Positions 36,945-46,026 of a stretch of 64,000 nucleotides of DNA are shown piece after piece. Made by a program: the position numbers and the translations under genes. Source of the DNA: Glutamicibacter uratoxydans (GTDB lineage: Bacteria > Actinomycetota > Actinomycetes > Actinomycetales > Micrococcaceae); the NCBI RefSeq assembly GCF_006539925.1, contig NZ_BJNY01000014.1, positions 1-64,000 of the forward strand, written 5' to 3'. Under the pieces are notes generated by a model. That model saw only the letters and a list, made by a program, of their open reading frames with translations, ran no database searches and was not told the origin of the DNA. Position 1 is the stretch's first letter; each line of letters starts with the position of its first letter.

Positions 36945-37424
36945 ATGCTGGATTTGGAGTTCGCAGGAATACGTATCCAACTGCCGACGAATCAGCCGCT
37001 GCTGTTGCTGAAGCAGCAACATGAAAATCTCTTTCTCCCATTGTGGATCGGCGCGCCGGAAGCCTCGGCGATCGCCATGTCTGAACAGGGTTTGACACCA
37101 CCTCGGCCGATGACCCACGACCTCCTGCTCAGCGTCTTGGAAGCCATGGAAGTGACTCTGGAGCGCATCGAGATTGTGGCCGTCCAGAATGCAGTCTTCA
37201 CCGCCGAGCTGGTTCTCTCCAACGGCAAGCGGGTCGATTCCAGATCCTCAGATGCCGTGGCCCTTGCCGTCAGGGTGCAGTGTCCTATCCAATGCACCGA
37301 GGAAGTCATGAACGAAGCCGGCGTGGTTATCGAGAGTAGCTCCGAGGGCGAAGAAGCACCCGAAGAACAGATGCGCGAATTTCGGGAATTCCTCGACAAT
37401 ATCGATCCTGACGACTTTACCTAG
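36945..37424 (+). CDS. DUF151 bifunctional nuclease-domain protein
   Basis: A 159-residue protein of the BFN/DUF151 family, with PLWIGAPEASAIAM near residue 30 and RSSDAVALAVRVQCPI near 102, both diagnostic. Members have been reported to have DNase/RNase activity, but the bacterial role is not settled. The acidic C-terminal tail (EEAPEEQ) is outside the domain. AGGGGG precedes the ATG. It follows the first merR gene after 41 bases and is probably co-transcribed with it. Confidence 0.88.
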   Translation: MLDLEFAGIRIQLPTNQPLLLLKQQHENLFLPLWIGAPEASAIAMSEQGLTPPRPMTHDLLLSVLEAMEVTLERIEIVAVQNAVFTAELVLSNGKRVDSRSSDAVALAVRVQCPIQCTEEVMNEAGVVIESSSEGEEAPEEQMREFREFLDNIDPDDFT

Positions 37425-37513
37425 GCCCTGGATTCATGGCGATTTTCTGAACGGACTTTTGCTCCGTGCGGCAGCCGTAATTTCGGGGAAAGCGACACGG
37501 ATTAAAGTTAAGC

Positions 37514-37542
37514 TTGAAGGTCTTTGACCCTGCTTCAATATA
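37514..37542 (+). promoter_or_regulatory. predicted promoter of the second merR gene
   Basis: TTGAAG (37514-37519), 17-base spacer, AATATA (37537-37542), about 130 bases before the gene. The leader between them shows no clear structure. Confidence 0.4.
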
Positions 37543-37669
37543 GCCGTACCGTCGAGGCATAGGGATTATTCTGCTGGCTCTGCATGGCTTATCATCACTC
37601 GTACCTGCAGGTATCGCACGACAGTCCCCAACTCGTAACGATTCGCGCTGACTTGCAAGGAGCATTTGG

Positions 37670-38263
37670 ATGGAGACTAACCAGGTGGGTCCCCGTACCG
37701 GGGCCGTCGGTGGTATGCATCGGTCCAATACTCAAGGCCTTCTCTTCACCGACGACCTGCCGCAGCTCGACGAGCATGCGGGGTACCGCGGGCCGATTGT
37801 CTGCAAGGCGGCGGGAATCACCTACCGGCAGCTGGACTACTGGGCGAGAACCGGCTTGGTTGAGCCCGCGGTCAGGGGTGCGCAGGGATCTGGCAGCCAG
37901 CGTTTGTATTCATTCAGGGACATCTTGGTCCTCAAGGTCGTCAAGCGGCTGCTTGACACCGGCGTATCGCTGCAGCAGATCCGGACTGCCGTCGCGCATT
38001 TGCGGGAACGCGGGGTTGAGGACCTGGCTCAGATCACCCTGATGAGCGATGGCGCTTCGGTGTACGAATGCACCAGCGCAGATGAGGTCATCGACCTCGT
38101 GCAGAAGGGGCAGGGCGTCTTTGGCATCGCTGTCGGCCGAGTTTGGCGAGAAGTAGAAGGCTCACTGGCCCAGCTGCCCTCAGAAAGTTCTGCTGAGCAG
38201 GCAGGCCTCGGAGACGAGCTGGCGGCCCGCAGGGCGGCCAAAGCGGCCCGCCACGTCGGGTGA
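37670..38263 (+). CDS. MerR-family regulator (Rv1830-like)
   Basis: A 197-residue MerR-type DNA-binding protein. The HTH occupies ~40-110 (YRQLDYWARTGLVEP, then YSFRDILVLKVVKRLLDTGVS). The remaining ~85 residues form a helical dimerisation part. AAGGAG lies 8 bases before the ATG. The M. tuberculosis orthologue by position, Rv1830, is implicated in cell-cycle/division control; this is knowledge of the orthologue, not shown here. A 21-bp bidirectional terminator follows. Confidence 0.88.
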   Translation: METNQVGPRTGAVGGMHRSNTQGLLFTDDLPQLDEHAGYRGPIVCKAAGITYRQLDYWARTGLVEPAVRGAQGSGSQRLYSFRDILVLKVVKRLLDTGVSLQQIRTAVAHLRERGVEDLAQITLMSDGASVYECTSADEVIDLVQKGQGVFGIAVGRVWREVEGSLAQLPSESSAEQAGLGDELAARRAAKAARHVG

Positions 38264-38283
38264 CAACAAGTTCAGAGAAGACC

Positions 38284-38329
38284 AAGAAGTGCGGCGGTTG
38301 AATCATTAGATTCAACCGCCGCACTTCTT
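38284..38329. terminator. bidirectional terminator between merR and parA-like gene
   Basis: A perfect 21-bp stem (38284-38304 with 38309-38329) with an ATTA loop lies between convergent genes. Both strands end in a CTTCTT tract, so it can serve either direction. Confidence 0.92.
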
Positions 38330-38378
38330 TGTTTGTGCTTGGCCCGTGTCCCGACAGGTCGGGATCTGTGGGGGAGCG

Positions 38379-39194
38379 CTATTTATTTCCCTGGGATGAT
38401 TTGCTCATGACGTCTTTGAGCAGTGCATCAAACTGCGAAAGCATCGGGGCAGTGCTCTTCGACGGCCAGAGGTGGACCGAGTAGGCGGCACCCTGGATCT
38501 GTTGCCATTCAGGATGCTCAGGAATCTCTGGCTTGACCATCGAGTCCCCGAACATCTGCCGCATCTCAGCCAAGCGGAAAGTATGTTCCGCCGAGTCCTT
38601 GCGGACGCGGTTGGCCACGACGCTGACTGGGCCCAAAGAAGGGGCGAACTCCCGCCGGAACAGCTCCAGTGCTCGCTGGGTGCGCTCGGTGCCTGCAACA
38701 GAGAAGAGGCTTGGCTCGGCGACGAGCAGCAGCTGGTCGGAAGCGCTCCATGCCATGCGGGTCAGGCCATTGAGCGAGGGAGGGCAGTCGATGAGGACCA
38801 GCTGGTAGCCGCTGGTGCGGCTAAGCAGCTGGGTCAGGCGGCGCAGGTCTCGAGTGCGCAGGTCCGGGCGGTCGTAGACGCTGGTGAATGCGTCGCCGAC
38901 GGCAACGTCCAGAACCGGGATGCGCGTACGCGACTTCTTCTCGGCTGCCTTGGTTTGCCACGCGGCGGCGACCACGTTGTCCTGCAGGCGGGTGCGGCGT
39001 GCGTACTTCAGCATCTGGCCAATAGGCTGGTTGCCGTTGACTCGGACGCCAAGGCCGGTGCTGGCGTCAGCATGAGGGTCAAGGTCGATGACCAGAGTCG
39101 GGATGCCTGCGGCAAGTGCCGCCGAAGCCAGCCCGAGTGTTACGGAGGTCTTTCCAACGCCGCCCTTGAGGCTGCTGATGCTCACTACGTGCAC
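38379..39194 (-). CDS. orphan ParA-like ATPase
   Basis: A 271-residue Walker ATPase with SLKGGVGKTSVTLGLAS (deviant Walker A near residue 11), TLVIDLDPHADAST and LVLIDCPPSLNGLT. No ParB gene or parS palindrome was noticed nearby. The GTG at 39194 (VHVVSISSLKGG) fits the family start; a GTG seven codons upstream is possible. Such stand-alone MinD/ParA relatives position various cargoes, and the cargo here is unknown. It lies convergent to merR and divergent from pyc. Confidence 0.82.
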   Translation of the reverse strand: MHVVSISSLKGGVGKTSVTLGLASAALAAGIPTLVIDLDPHADASTGLGVRVNGNQPIGQMLKYARRTRLQDNVVAAAWQTKAAEKKSRTRIPVLDVAVGDAFTSVYDRPDLRTRDLRRLTQLLSRTSGYQLVLIDCPPSLNGLTRMAWSASDQLLLVAEPSLFSVAGTERTQRALELFRREFAPSLGPVSVVANRVRKDSAEHTFRLAEMRQMFGDSMVKPEIPEHPEWQQIQGAAYSVHLWPSKSTAPMLSQFDALLKDVMSKSSQGNK

Positions 39195-39355
39195 GGACCA
39201 GACCACGCCTTTCACTGTTCGCTTCTTGAACGTCCCACCGAATTATTTAGTCTCTCATCATCATAGTGTGCAAGAGGGTGTTTCCCCGACTTTGCAACGG
39301 CGGATTTCGCACTTAGAACCAACTTAGTGATTAAAGCATCAGCTTCGCCCAATAT

Positions 39356-39378
39356 TTCATGTGGTCTGACCACATGAA
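39356..39378. promoter_or_regulatory. 23-bp palindrome (TGGTCTGACCA core), GntR-type operator
   Basis: TTCATGTGGTC-T-GACCACATGAA is a perfect palindrome with 11-base arms. The core TGGTCTGACCA matches the operator type bound by the FadR/PdhR/LldR branch of GntR regulators. It ends 7 bases before the -35-like TTGGGT of pyc. Confidence 0.7.
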
Positions 39379-39385
39379 GAAATGT

Positions 39386-39416
39386 TTGGGTGTTCTGTGG
39401 GTCACCCGTGTAGGGT
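39386..39416 (+). promoter_or_regulatory. possible pyc promoter
   Basis: TTGGGT (39386-39391) and TAGGGT (39411-39416) with a long 19-base spacer. It would give a leader of ~120 bases. Moderate match only. Confidence 0.35.
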
Positions 39417-39544
39417 GTTGCCAGAAGGTGCTTGATTCAGCGCCTTTGCCAGACCCGACACATCTGGTTGCCTCCGGAATTGAATTCGTTCAGAGCCACG
39501 AATGCCGGCGGGAAGCAGCTGTGCTGATTCGATGTAGGGACACT

Positions 39545-42500
39545 ATGTTTGAAAAAATTTTGGTCGCCAACCGCGGTGAGATCGCAATCCGTGCATTTCG
39601 TGCAGGTTACGAGGTAGGCGCAAAAACTGTTGCCGTGTACCCACATGAGGACCGCAACTCAGTTCACCGTCAGAAGGCCGACGAAGCCTACCAGATTGGT
39701 GAAGAAGGACATCCGGTTCGTGCGTACCTGGATATTGATGAGATCGTCCGCGTTGCCAAGGAAGCCGGCGCGGATGCCATCTACCCAGGCTACGGATTCC
39801 TTTCGGAAAACCCGGAACTGGCCCGCACCGCGGCAGCCAACGGAATCAAGTTCATTGGACCGAAGGCCGAAATTCTCGAGCTGGCAGGCAACAAAGTCGC
39901 TGCCTTGAAGGCCGCTCGTGAAGCAGGCATCCCGGTACTGGCCTCCTCGGAGCCGAGCGACGATGCTGAAAAGCTCATTGCCGAGGCGGACAAGATTGGA
40001 TTCCCGATCTTCGTCAAGGCAGTTGCCGGCGGCGGCGGCCGCGGCATGCGCCGCGTCGACAAGCGCGAGGACCTGCCAGAGGCACTGGGCGCCGCGATGC
40101 GCGAGGCCGGCACGGCCTTCGGCGATTCCACGGTATTCCTTGAGCAGGCGGTACTGCGTCCGCGGCACATCGAGGTTCAGATCCTTGCCGACGAGCATGG
40201 CAACATCGTCCACCTGCATGAACGCGACTGCTCGCTGCAGCGCCGCCACCAGAAGGTCGTCGAGATCGCCCCGGCGCCGAACCTGGATGAGAGCATCCGC
40301 CAGGCATTGTTCCGCGATGCGGTGAAGTTCGCAGAAGCCTTGGGCTACCAAAATGCCGGCACCGTCGAATTCCTGGTCGACACCGTCGGCGAACGTGCAG
40401 GGCAGCATGTCTTCATCGAAATGAACCCGCGCATCCAGGTGGAGCACACGGTAACCGAAGAAGTCACCGACATCGACCTGGTCCAGGCGCAGATGCGCAT
40501 TGCCTCGGGCGAGTCCCTGAGCGATTTGGGCATCAGCCAGGACAAGATCAAGGTTCGCGGCTGGGCACTGCAGTCCCGCATCACCACCGAGGACCCGGCC
40601 AACGGCTTCCGTCCGGACGTGGGAACCATTACCGTGTACCGTTCGGCCGGCGGTTCGGGCGTGCGTCTTGACGGCGGCACCATCTACACGGGCGCCGAAG
40701 TCTCCCCGCACTTCGACTCCATGCTGGTCAAGCTGACCTGCCGCGGCCGAGATTACGCCACCGCTGTGGGCCGTGCCCGCCGCGCGCTGGCCGAGTTCCG
40801 CGTGCGCGGCGTGGCAACGAACATCCCGTTCATCCTCAACGTGCTCAACGACCCGCAGTTCATCGCCGGCGACGTCGCCACCGACTTCATCGACTCGCGC
40901 CCCGACCTGCTCACCGGCAATGAGTCGCAGGACCGCGGCACCAAGGCGCTGAGCTACCTGGCGCATGTCACCGTCAACCAGCCCAACGGGCCGCGCATCG
41001 AAGGCATCGACCCGCGCAAGAAGCTGCCTGCCTTCCCCGGCGACAAGTCCAGCGAGCCGCTGCGTTCGCCGTTCGACGGCCCTTCGGCTGAAGCGCATCC
41101 TGCCGACGGCTGGCGCCAGAAGCTGCTGGAGCTAGGCCCCGTGGGCTTTGCCAAGGCGTTGCGCGATTCCAAGGCGGTCGGCATCACCGATACCACCTTC
41201 CGCGATGCGCACCAGTCGCTGCTGGCAACCCGCGTGCGCACCCGCGACCTGCTGGCCGCCGCGCCCGCCTACGCGCACACCGTCCCACAGCTGTTCTCCA
41301 TGGAGGTCTGGGGCGGGGCAACCTACGACGTCTCGCTGCGCTTCCTGGGCGAGGACCCGTGGAAGCGCCTGGAACTGCTGCGAGCTGAGCTGCCGAACAT
41401 TCCGCTGCAGATGCTGCTGCGCGGCCGCAACACCGTGGGCTACACCCCGTACCCCACCGAGGTCACCGATGCGTTCGTCAAGCAGGCGGCCTCCGCCGGC
41501 ATCGACATCTTCCGCATCTTCGACGCGCTGAACGACGTGTCCCAGATGGCCCCGGCGATCAAGGCGGTGCGCGAGACTGGCACGGCGGTGGCAGAGGTGG
41601 CCCTGTGCTACACCGGCAACCTGCTGGATGCCAACGAGAAGCTGTACACCCTTGACTACTACCTGGACCTGGCGCAGCAGATCGTCGACGCCGGCGCCCA
41701 CATCATCGCGATCAAGGACATGGCGGGCCTGCTGCGCCCGGCCGCGGCGGCCAAGCTGGTCACCGCGCTGCGCGAGCGCTTCGACCTGCCGGTGCACCTG
41801 CACACCCACGACACCTCCGGCGGACAGATGGCGACCCTGATGGCCGCCATCGACGCGGGCGTGGACGCCGTGGACGTCGCCAGCGCGGCGATGGCCGGCA
41901 CCACCTCGCAGCCATCGGCGTCGGCGCTGGTCGCGGCGCTGGAATTCACCGAGCGCGATCCAGGCCTGTCCCTGGAAGCGGTCGCCTCGCTGGAGCCGTA
42001 CTGGGAAGCCGTGCGGGCGATGTACAAGCCGTTCGAGTCCGGGCTTCCGGCTCCCACCGGCCGCGTCTACCAGCACGAAATCCCCGGCGGACAGCTGTCC
42101 AACCTGCGCCAGCAGGCCATCGCGCTGGGGCTTGGCGAGCGCTTCGAAGCCATCGAGTCGATGTACGCCTCGGTCAACGACATGCTGGGCAATGTGGTCA
42201 AGGTGACCCCGTCGTCCAAGGTAGTCGGCGACCTGGCGCTGCAGCTGGTGGGCTCGGGAGTGCCAGCGGAGGAATTCGAGGCGAACCCGCAGAACTACGA
42301 CATCCCGGATTCGGTGATCCAGTTCCTCTCCGGCGAACTCGGCAACCCTCCAGGCGGCTGGCCTGAGCCTTTCCGCACCAAGGCGCTGCAGGGCCGCAAG
42401 GTCAAGGCGCACATCGAACAGCTGAGCGCAGAGGACGCCGCCGCACTGGAAGGCGACGATGCAACCGTGCGCGCCACCCTGAACCGCCTGCTGTTCGCCG

Positions 42501-42997
42501 GACCGGCCCGCGACTTCGCGAAGTCGGTGGAGAACTACGGCGACCTGTCGGTGCTGCATACCCGCGACTACCTCTTCGGCCTGGTCCGCGGTGTCGAGCA
42601 CGTGATTTCGCTGGGCACCGGCGTGCGCCTGCTGGTCAAGCTGGTCTCGGTTTCGGAGCCCGACGAGAAGGGCATGCGCAGCGTGGTCGTCACGCTCAAC
42701 GGCCAGTCCCGCCAGGTCAAGGTCCGCGACGAGTCGGTGGAGTCCACGATCAAGACCGCCCCGAAGGCGGATCCGAACAACACCGGCCATGTGGCGGCCC
42801 CATTCGCCGGCGCCGTCACCGTCAACGTCCAGGTCGGCGACCTGGTGGAGGCGGGCCAATCGGTCGCGACCATTGAGGCGATGAAGATGGAAGCAGGCAT
42901 CACCGCCAACGTTTCCGGCATCGTCGCCCAGGTGACGCTCAACGGCACCAGCCAGGTGCAGGGCGGAGACCTGCTGGTAGTCGTCGAGCCGAAGTAG
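39545..42997 (+). CDS. pyc: pyruvate carboxylase
   Basis: An 1150-residue biotin enzyme that carboxylates pyruvate to oxaloacetate. Order of domains: biotin carboxylase (LVANRGEIAIRAFR at 6; the ATP-grasp loop GGGGRGMR; EMNPRIQVEHTVTE), carboxyltransferase (TDTTFRDAHQSLLATR near 550, the metal/pyruvate site), and C-terminal biotin carrier with the biotinylated lysine in EAMKMEAG near 1117. Full length for the single-chain type. The ATG at 39545 starts MFEKILVANRG with AGGGA upstream. It supplies oxaloacetate also needed by PrpC. Confidence 0.97.
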   Translation: MFEKILVANRGEIAIRAFRAGYEVGAKTVAVYPHEDRNSVHRQKADEAYQIGEEGHPVRAYLDIDEIVRVAKEAGADAIYPGYGFLSENPELARTAAANGIKFIGPKAEILELAGNKVAALKAAREAGIPVLASSEPSDDAEKLIAEADKIGFPIFVKAVAGGGGRGMRRVDKREDLPEALGAAMREAGTAFGDSTVFLEQAVLRPRHIEVQILADEHGNIVHLHERDCSLQRRHQKVVEIAPAPNLDESIRQALFRDAVKFAEALGYQNAGTVEFLVDTVGERAGQHVFIEMNPRIQVEHTVTEEVTDIDLVQAQMRIASGESLSDLGISQDKIKVRGWALQSRITTEDPANGFRPDVGTITVYRSAGGSGVRLDGGTIYTGAEVSPHFDSMLVKLTCRGRDYATAVGRARRALAEFRVRGVATNIPFILNVLNDPQFIAGDVATDFIDSRPDLLTGNESQDRGTKALSYLAHVTVNQPNGPRIEGIDPRKKLPAFPGDKSSEPLRSPFDGPSAEAHPADGWRQKLLELGPVGFAKALRDSKAVGITDTTFRDAHQSLLATRVRTRDLLAAAPAYAHTVPQLFSMEVWGGATYDVSLRFLGEDPWKRLELLRAELPNIPLQMLLRGRNTVGYTPYPTEVTDAFVKQAASAGIDIFRIFDALNDVSQMAPAIKAVRETGTAVAEVALCYTGNLLDANEKLYTLDYYLDLAQQIVDAGAHIIAIKDMAGLLRPAAAAKLVTALRERFDLPVHLHTHDTSGGQMATLMAAIDAGVDAVDVASAAMAGTTSQPSASALVAALEFTERDPGLSLEAVASLEPYWEAVRAMYKPFESGLPAPTGRVYQHEIPGGQLSNLRQQAIALGLGERFEAIESMYASVNDMLGNVVKVTPSSKVVGDLALQLVGSGVPAEEFEANPQNYDIPDSVIQFLSGELGNPPGGWPEPFRTKALQGRKVKAHIEQLSAEDAAALEGDDATVRATLNRLLFAGPARDFAKSVENYGDLSVLHTRDYLFGLVRGVEHVISLGTGVRLLVKLVSVSEPDEKGMRSVVVTLNGQSRQVKVRDESVESTIKTAPKADPNNTGHVAAPFAGAVTVNVQVGDLVEAGQSVATIEAMKMEAGITANVSGIVAQVTLNGTSQVQGGDLLVVVEPK

Positions 42998-43020
42998 CCG
43001 CAGGCAGGCAATCTGCCGCC

Positions 43021-43060
43021 AAGGGGCGGTGCGCGATCAATGAATCGTGCACCGCCCCTT
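43021..43060 (+). terminator. terminator after pyc
   Basis: A 17-bp stem (43021-43037 with 43044-43060) with one G-T pair and a 6-base loop, followed by GTTTGT. It lies 23 bases after the pyc stop. Confidence 0.88.
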
Positions 43061-43145
43061 GTTTGTGGAAAAATCGTGCTGGTGTGCGGCGCCGAGTCCA
43101 GCGGCCGGCACCATGCAGCAGTCCAGGAGCAACAGGGGAGCCAGT

Positions 43146-43685
43146 ATGAAACCAGCAAGAACTTCTTCGCGGGCCGAGCAGCGGCGGCTGGGCAAGGCCG
43201 CGGCCCACGTTTCCTCGACGCTTGGAGAGCTCGGGATCCTGCTGTTCACCCTGGGCGGGCAGCTGCCGCACCAGGAGGTTGCGCAGCGCCTGGGAAGCCA
43301 GCTGGAGTCGCTGGGCCTGGCCGCTGCGGTAGACACCGCAGGCCCTGCCCGGGTGCGCAGCGTGATGGACGGGAAGTTCGACGACGTCGACGTCCTGGTC
43401 GTGCTCGGCGGGTCGGGGCCTGATGGCGAAGACCAGCTCATGGATCTGGTGCAGTGGCTCTTGGCCAATGGGCGCACCGCGCTGGCCCAGAACCTGGTCT
43501 TCGCGCAATGGGGCGAAGGACGAGCCAAGCACCAGCCGGTCTTCAACCATGTGGTGCTCCAGCCTTCCTACCTCGGCGGGGAACAGCAAAGCGGCCGCAG
43601 GTTTCCCTGGGCCGCTTCTGCCGACGACTCGTGGGCTCTGGCCCGCGCCGTGCTGGACTACGCTGTCGGCTTGGGCGCCGAGTAG
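43146..43685 (+). CDS. conserved hypothetical protein, 179 residues
   Basis: I do not recognise a family. GGGGAG lies ~7 bases before the ATG. The protein is soluble, begins basic (MKPARTSSRAEQRRLGK), and has an alternating pattern with a strand-like segment VDVLVVLGGSGPDGEDQ near residue 78-94 that resembles a nucleotide-fold edge, then VVLQPSYLGG. There are no cysteine or histidine metal motifs. It has its own unit after the pyc terminator, and its 3' end overlaps the convergent acyl-CoA ligase gene by 28 bases. Confidence 0.7.
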   Translation: MKPARTSSRAEQRRLGKAAAHVSSTLGELGILLFTLGGQLPHQEVAQRLGSQLESLGLAAAVDTAGPARVRSVMDGKFDDVDVLVVLGGSGPDGEDQLMDLVQWLLANGRTALAQNLVFAQWGEGRAKHQPVFNHVVLQPSYLGGEQQSGRRFPWAASADDSWALARAVLDYAVGLGAE

Positions 43686-45469
43686 ATGCCTTCGATGACG
43701 TCGCTGTAGTCCTTGACGACTACAGCGCGCTTGATCTTCATCGACGGGGTCAGGTGTCCCGAAGATTCGGTGAAGTCATCTGGAACGATGCGGAATGCGC
43801 GAATTGATTCGGCGCGGCTTACAGTGCTGTTCGCCTTGTCGATGACCTGTTGTATCGCCTCGGAGATCTGCGGAAGCTCGATGGCGTCCTTCATGGCGGT
43901 GTTCTTGTCCAGGTTGTGGCGTTCGAGCCAGCCCGGCAGTGATTCCGGATCCAAGGTGACCAGTGCGGAAATGAACGGGCGGCCTTCGCCGAGCACCAGG
44001 CACTGGGACACCAGCGCATCGGCGCGGATCTGGTCCTCCAGCAGGGCCGGGATGACGTTCTTGCCGCCGGCGGTGACGATGATTTCCTTCTTGCGCCCGG
44101 TGATCTTCAAGAAGCCTTCGGAATCCAGCTCTCCGATGTCGCCGGTGTGGAACCAGCCATCGGTGAAGGTTTCATCCGTGAGTTCCGGACGGTTGCGGTA
44201 GCCGCGCATAACGCAGATGCCCTTGGCGAGGATCTCGCCGTCGTCGGCGATGCGCACAGCATTGCCCGGCAGCGGCTTGCCGACGGTGCCGATCTTGATT
44301 TTTGCCAGGGTGTTCACGGAGATCGGCGCGGTGGTTTCGGTCAGGCCGTAGCCTTCCAGCACGGTCACGCCAATGCCGTTGAAGAAGTGCCCGAGCCGTT
44401 CGCCCAGCGGTCCGCCGCCGGAGACTGCATGGCGGATGTTTCCGCCCATCGCGTCGCGCAGCTTCTTGTACAGCAGCGCGTCGAAGAGCTTGTGCTTCAG
44501 CGTCAGGGCCAGCGGGATCTTCCCTGCCTGCTGCGCGCGGGAATAGCGTACTGCCACGTCGACGCCGGCATGGAAGATCTTGCCCTTGCCGCCGTCTTCG
44601 GCCTTGAGCATGGCCGAGTTGTAGACCTTTTCGAAGACGCGCGGCACAGCCAGAATAAAGTTCGGTTTGAAGGACTGCAGATCCTCCAGCAGGTGCTTGA
44701 CGTCGGGAGTGTGGCCGGTGCGGCAGCCTGCGGCCACGTTGACCACGGAGATGAAGCGCGCAAAGACATGGGCCAGGGGCAGGAACATGATAGTTGATGC
44801 CCCCGGGTAGACGGCTTCTGGAAGCTCTGCCACCGAGTTCTCTGCCAGCTCAACAAAGTTCGAGTGGGTCAGTTCGCAGCCCTTGGGGCGGCCGGTGGTG
44901 CCCGAGGTGTAGATGATGGTGGCGACATCGCTCAGGCCCGCTGCGGTGCGGCGCTCTTCGAGCTGTTCGTCGCTGATCTTCGCACCGTCTTCTGTAAGCT
45001 GCTGCAGGCCGGCGCCGAACTGCCATACGTGGTTCAGGCCCTCCAGCTGTTCCTGATGGGCTGCCTGGCGTACGACGCTTTCATGCGACGCTGATTCGAC
45101 GACGGCGGCGACGGCTCCGGAATCGGCGATGATCCAGGCGACTTGGCTGGGGGAGGAGGTCTCATAGATCGGGACGGTGACGCAGCCGGCGAACCAGATG
45201 GCGAAATCGACCAGCGACCATTCGTAGCGGGTGGCCGCCATGAGTGCGATGCGGTCGCCGGGCTTGATGCCGTTGGCGATGAAGCCCTTGGCGATTGCTC
45301 CGGCTTCGGCGGCGAACTGCGATGCGGTGACATCCTGCCAGCCCGAGCCGTCAGTTGGTTTAGAGAATAGGGCGGGGTTAGCGGCGGAGTTCGCATGGCG
45401 CAGTAGTAAATCGGTGATGTTGGACTGTGCTGGCGAGTGAATGCGTAGCGGTGAGCTATATTCGCGCAT
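43658..45469 (-). CDS. long-chain acyl-CoA ligase (FadD15-like)
   Basis: A 603-residue AMP-forming ligase. The P-loop-like motif IYTSGTTGRPKGCELTH is near residue 190, followed by GYGLTETTAPIS and the motif GWFHTGDIGELDSEGFLKIT with the linker GRKKEI. It activates fatty acids to acyl-CoA; the type with a ~600-residue chain and few N-terminal additions is FadD15/bacterial FACL. Neighbouring acyltransferase and esterase genes suggest lipid metabolism. The region upstream contains a TTACT-N4-AGTAA palindrome. Confidence 0.9.
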   Translation of the reverse strand: MREYSSPLRIHSPAQSNITDLLLRHANSAANPALFSKPTDGSGWQDVTASQFAAEAGAIAKGFIANGIKPGDRIALMAATRYEWSLVDFAIWFAGCVTVPIYETSSPSQVAWIIADSGAVAAVVESASHESVVRQAAHQEQLEGLNHVWQFGAGLQQLTEDGAKISDEQLEERRTAAGLSDVATIIYTSGTTGRPKGCELTHSNFVELAENSVAELPEAVYPGASTIMFLPLAHVFARFISVVNVAAGCRTGHTPDVKHLLEDLQSFKPNFILAVPRVFEKVYNSAMLKAEDGGKGKIFHAGVDVAVRYSRAQQAGKIPLALTLKHKLFDALLYKKLRDAMGGNIRHAVSGGGPLGERLGHFFNGIGVTVLEGYGLTETTAPISVNTLAKIKIGTVGKPLPGNAVRIADDGEILAKGICVMRGYRNRPELTDETFTDGWFHTGDIGELDSEGFLKITGRKKEIIVTAGGKNVIPALLEDQIRADALVSQCLVLGEGRPFISALVTLDPESLPGWLERHNLDKNTAMKDAIELPQISEAIQQVIDKANSTVSRAESIRAFRIVPDDFTESSGHLTPSMKIKRAVVVKDYSDVIEGIYSAPKPTA

Positions 45470-45538
45470 CTAATACTCATCTCCTGAACTTTGATGTGAC
45501 CCCATGAGCAACGCGACGTAATCCGCGTCACAATGATA

Positions 45539-45552
45539 TTACTCTACAGTAA
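45539..45552. promoter_or_regulatory. palindrome upstream of acyl-CoA ligase gene
   Basis: TTACT-CTAC-AGTAA, ~70 bases before the start codon. Such short AT-flanked palindromes are typical of TetR or MarR sites. No regulator gene is adjacent. Confidence 0.35.
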
Positions 45553-45579
45553 CCTAGCGGTCTGCAAGTACAAAGTCCG

Positions 45580-46026
45580 CTAGACCCTGGCCCCATCATC
45601 TCCCGGATCGCGTTCGGTGGGTAGCCGGAGCAGCAAGTAGGCCGTGCCAAGCACCGCGGCGATGGCCAGTCCGATGTAGACAAATGTTGGAGCCGACCGA
45701 AACAGGATGACGCACAGCAGCAGCCCGACCGGCCCGCCGACCGCGGCGGTCCACGCGAGGTTCACCAGCGGATTTCCAGACCCCAATGCGGGAGGCTCTT
45801 CGGGAATGAACTGCTCGCCGCCATCCTCCTGGTCATCTTGAGGCTGGTAGTCCCGCGGACCTGGCAGCGCGCCGGGCCCGGTGTTGAACAGCTTTCGTAG
45901 CTGCTGTTCACGCTCCTGGGCGCTGGGTTCGCGCGGTGCATCCTGGTCCAAGGTGCGGAAATTCTCCACCAGCTCGTCCCACCTCGGATCGTCCGACCCG
46001 GCTGGAGTCATATCTTCTGGCTTCAT
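45580..46026 (-). CDS. small membrane protein with acidic N-terminus
   Basis: A 148-residue protein of unknown function. Residues 1-85 are hydrophilic, rich in D, E, P and Q. Two adjacent membrane helices follow (~88-110 and 115-133: VNLAWTAAVGGPVGLLLCVI and FVYIGLAIAAVLGTAYLLL). Its ATG overlaps the stop of the esterase gene by ATGA, so the two are probably made together. The pattern is seen in Micrococcaceae, but no domain is recognised. Confidence 0.75.
   Translation of the reverse strand: MKPEDMTPAGSDDPRWDELVENFRTLDQDAPREPSAQEREQQLRKLFNTGPGALPGPRDYQPQDDQEDGGEQFIPEEPPALGSGNPLVNLAWTAAVGGPVGLLLCVILFRSAPTFVYIGLAIAAVLGTAYLLLRLPTERDPGDDGARV

Larger units (their letters stand above)
39195..39544. 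other. 350-base regulatory region upstream of pyc
   Basis: No gene is seen. It holds the 23-bp palindrome and a predicted pyc promoter listed separately, and presumably the minus-strand promoter of the parA-like gene, for which no good boxes were found. A frame open upstream of pyc (from 39359) lacks a ribosome-binding site and is not considered coding. Confidence 0.6.

Noticed and set aside
41132-42859. 575-codon minus-strand frame within pyc
   Set aside because: Antisense shadow in a GC-rich gene, without recognisable motifs.
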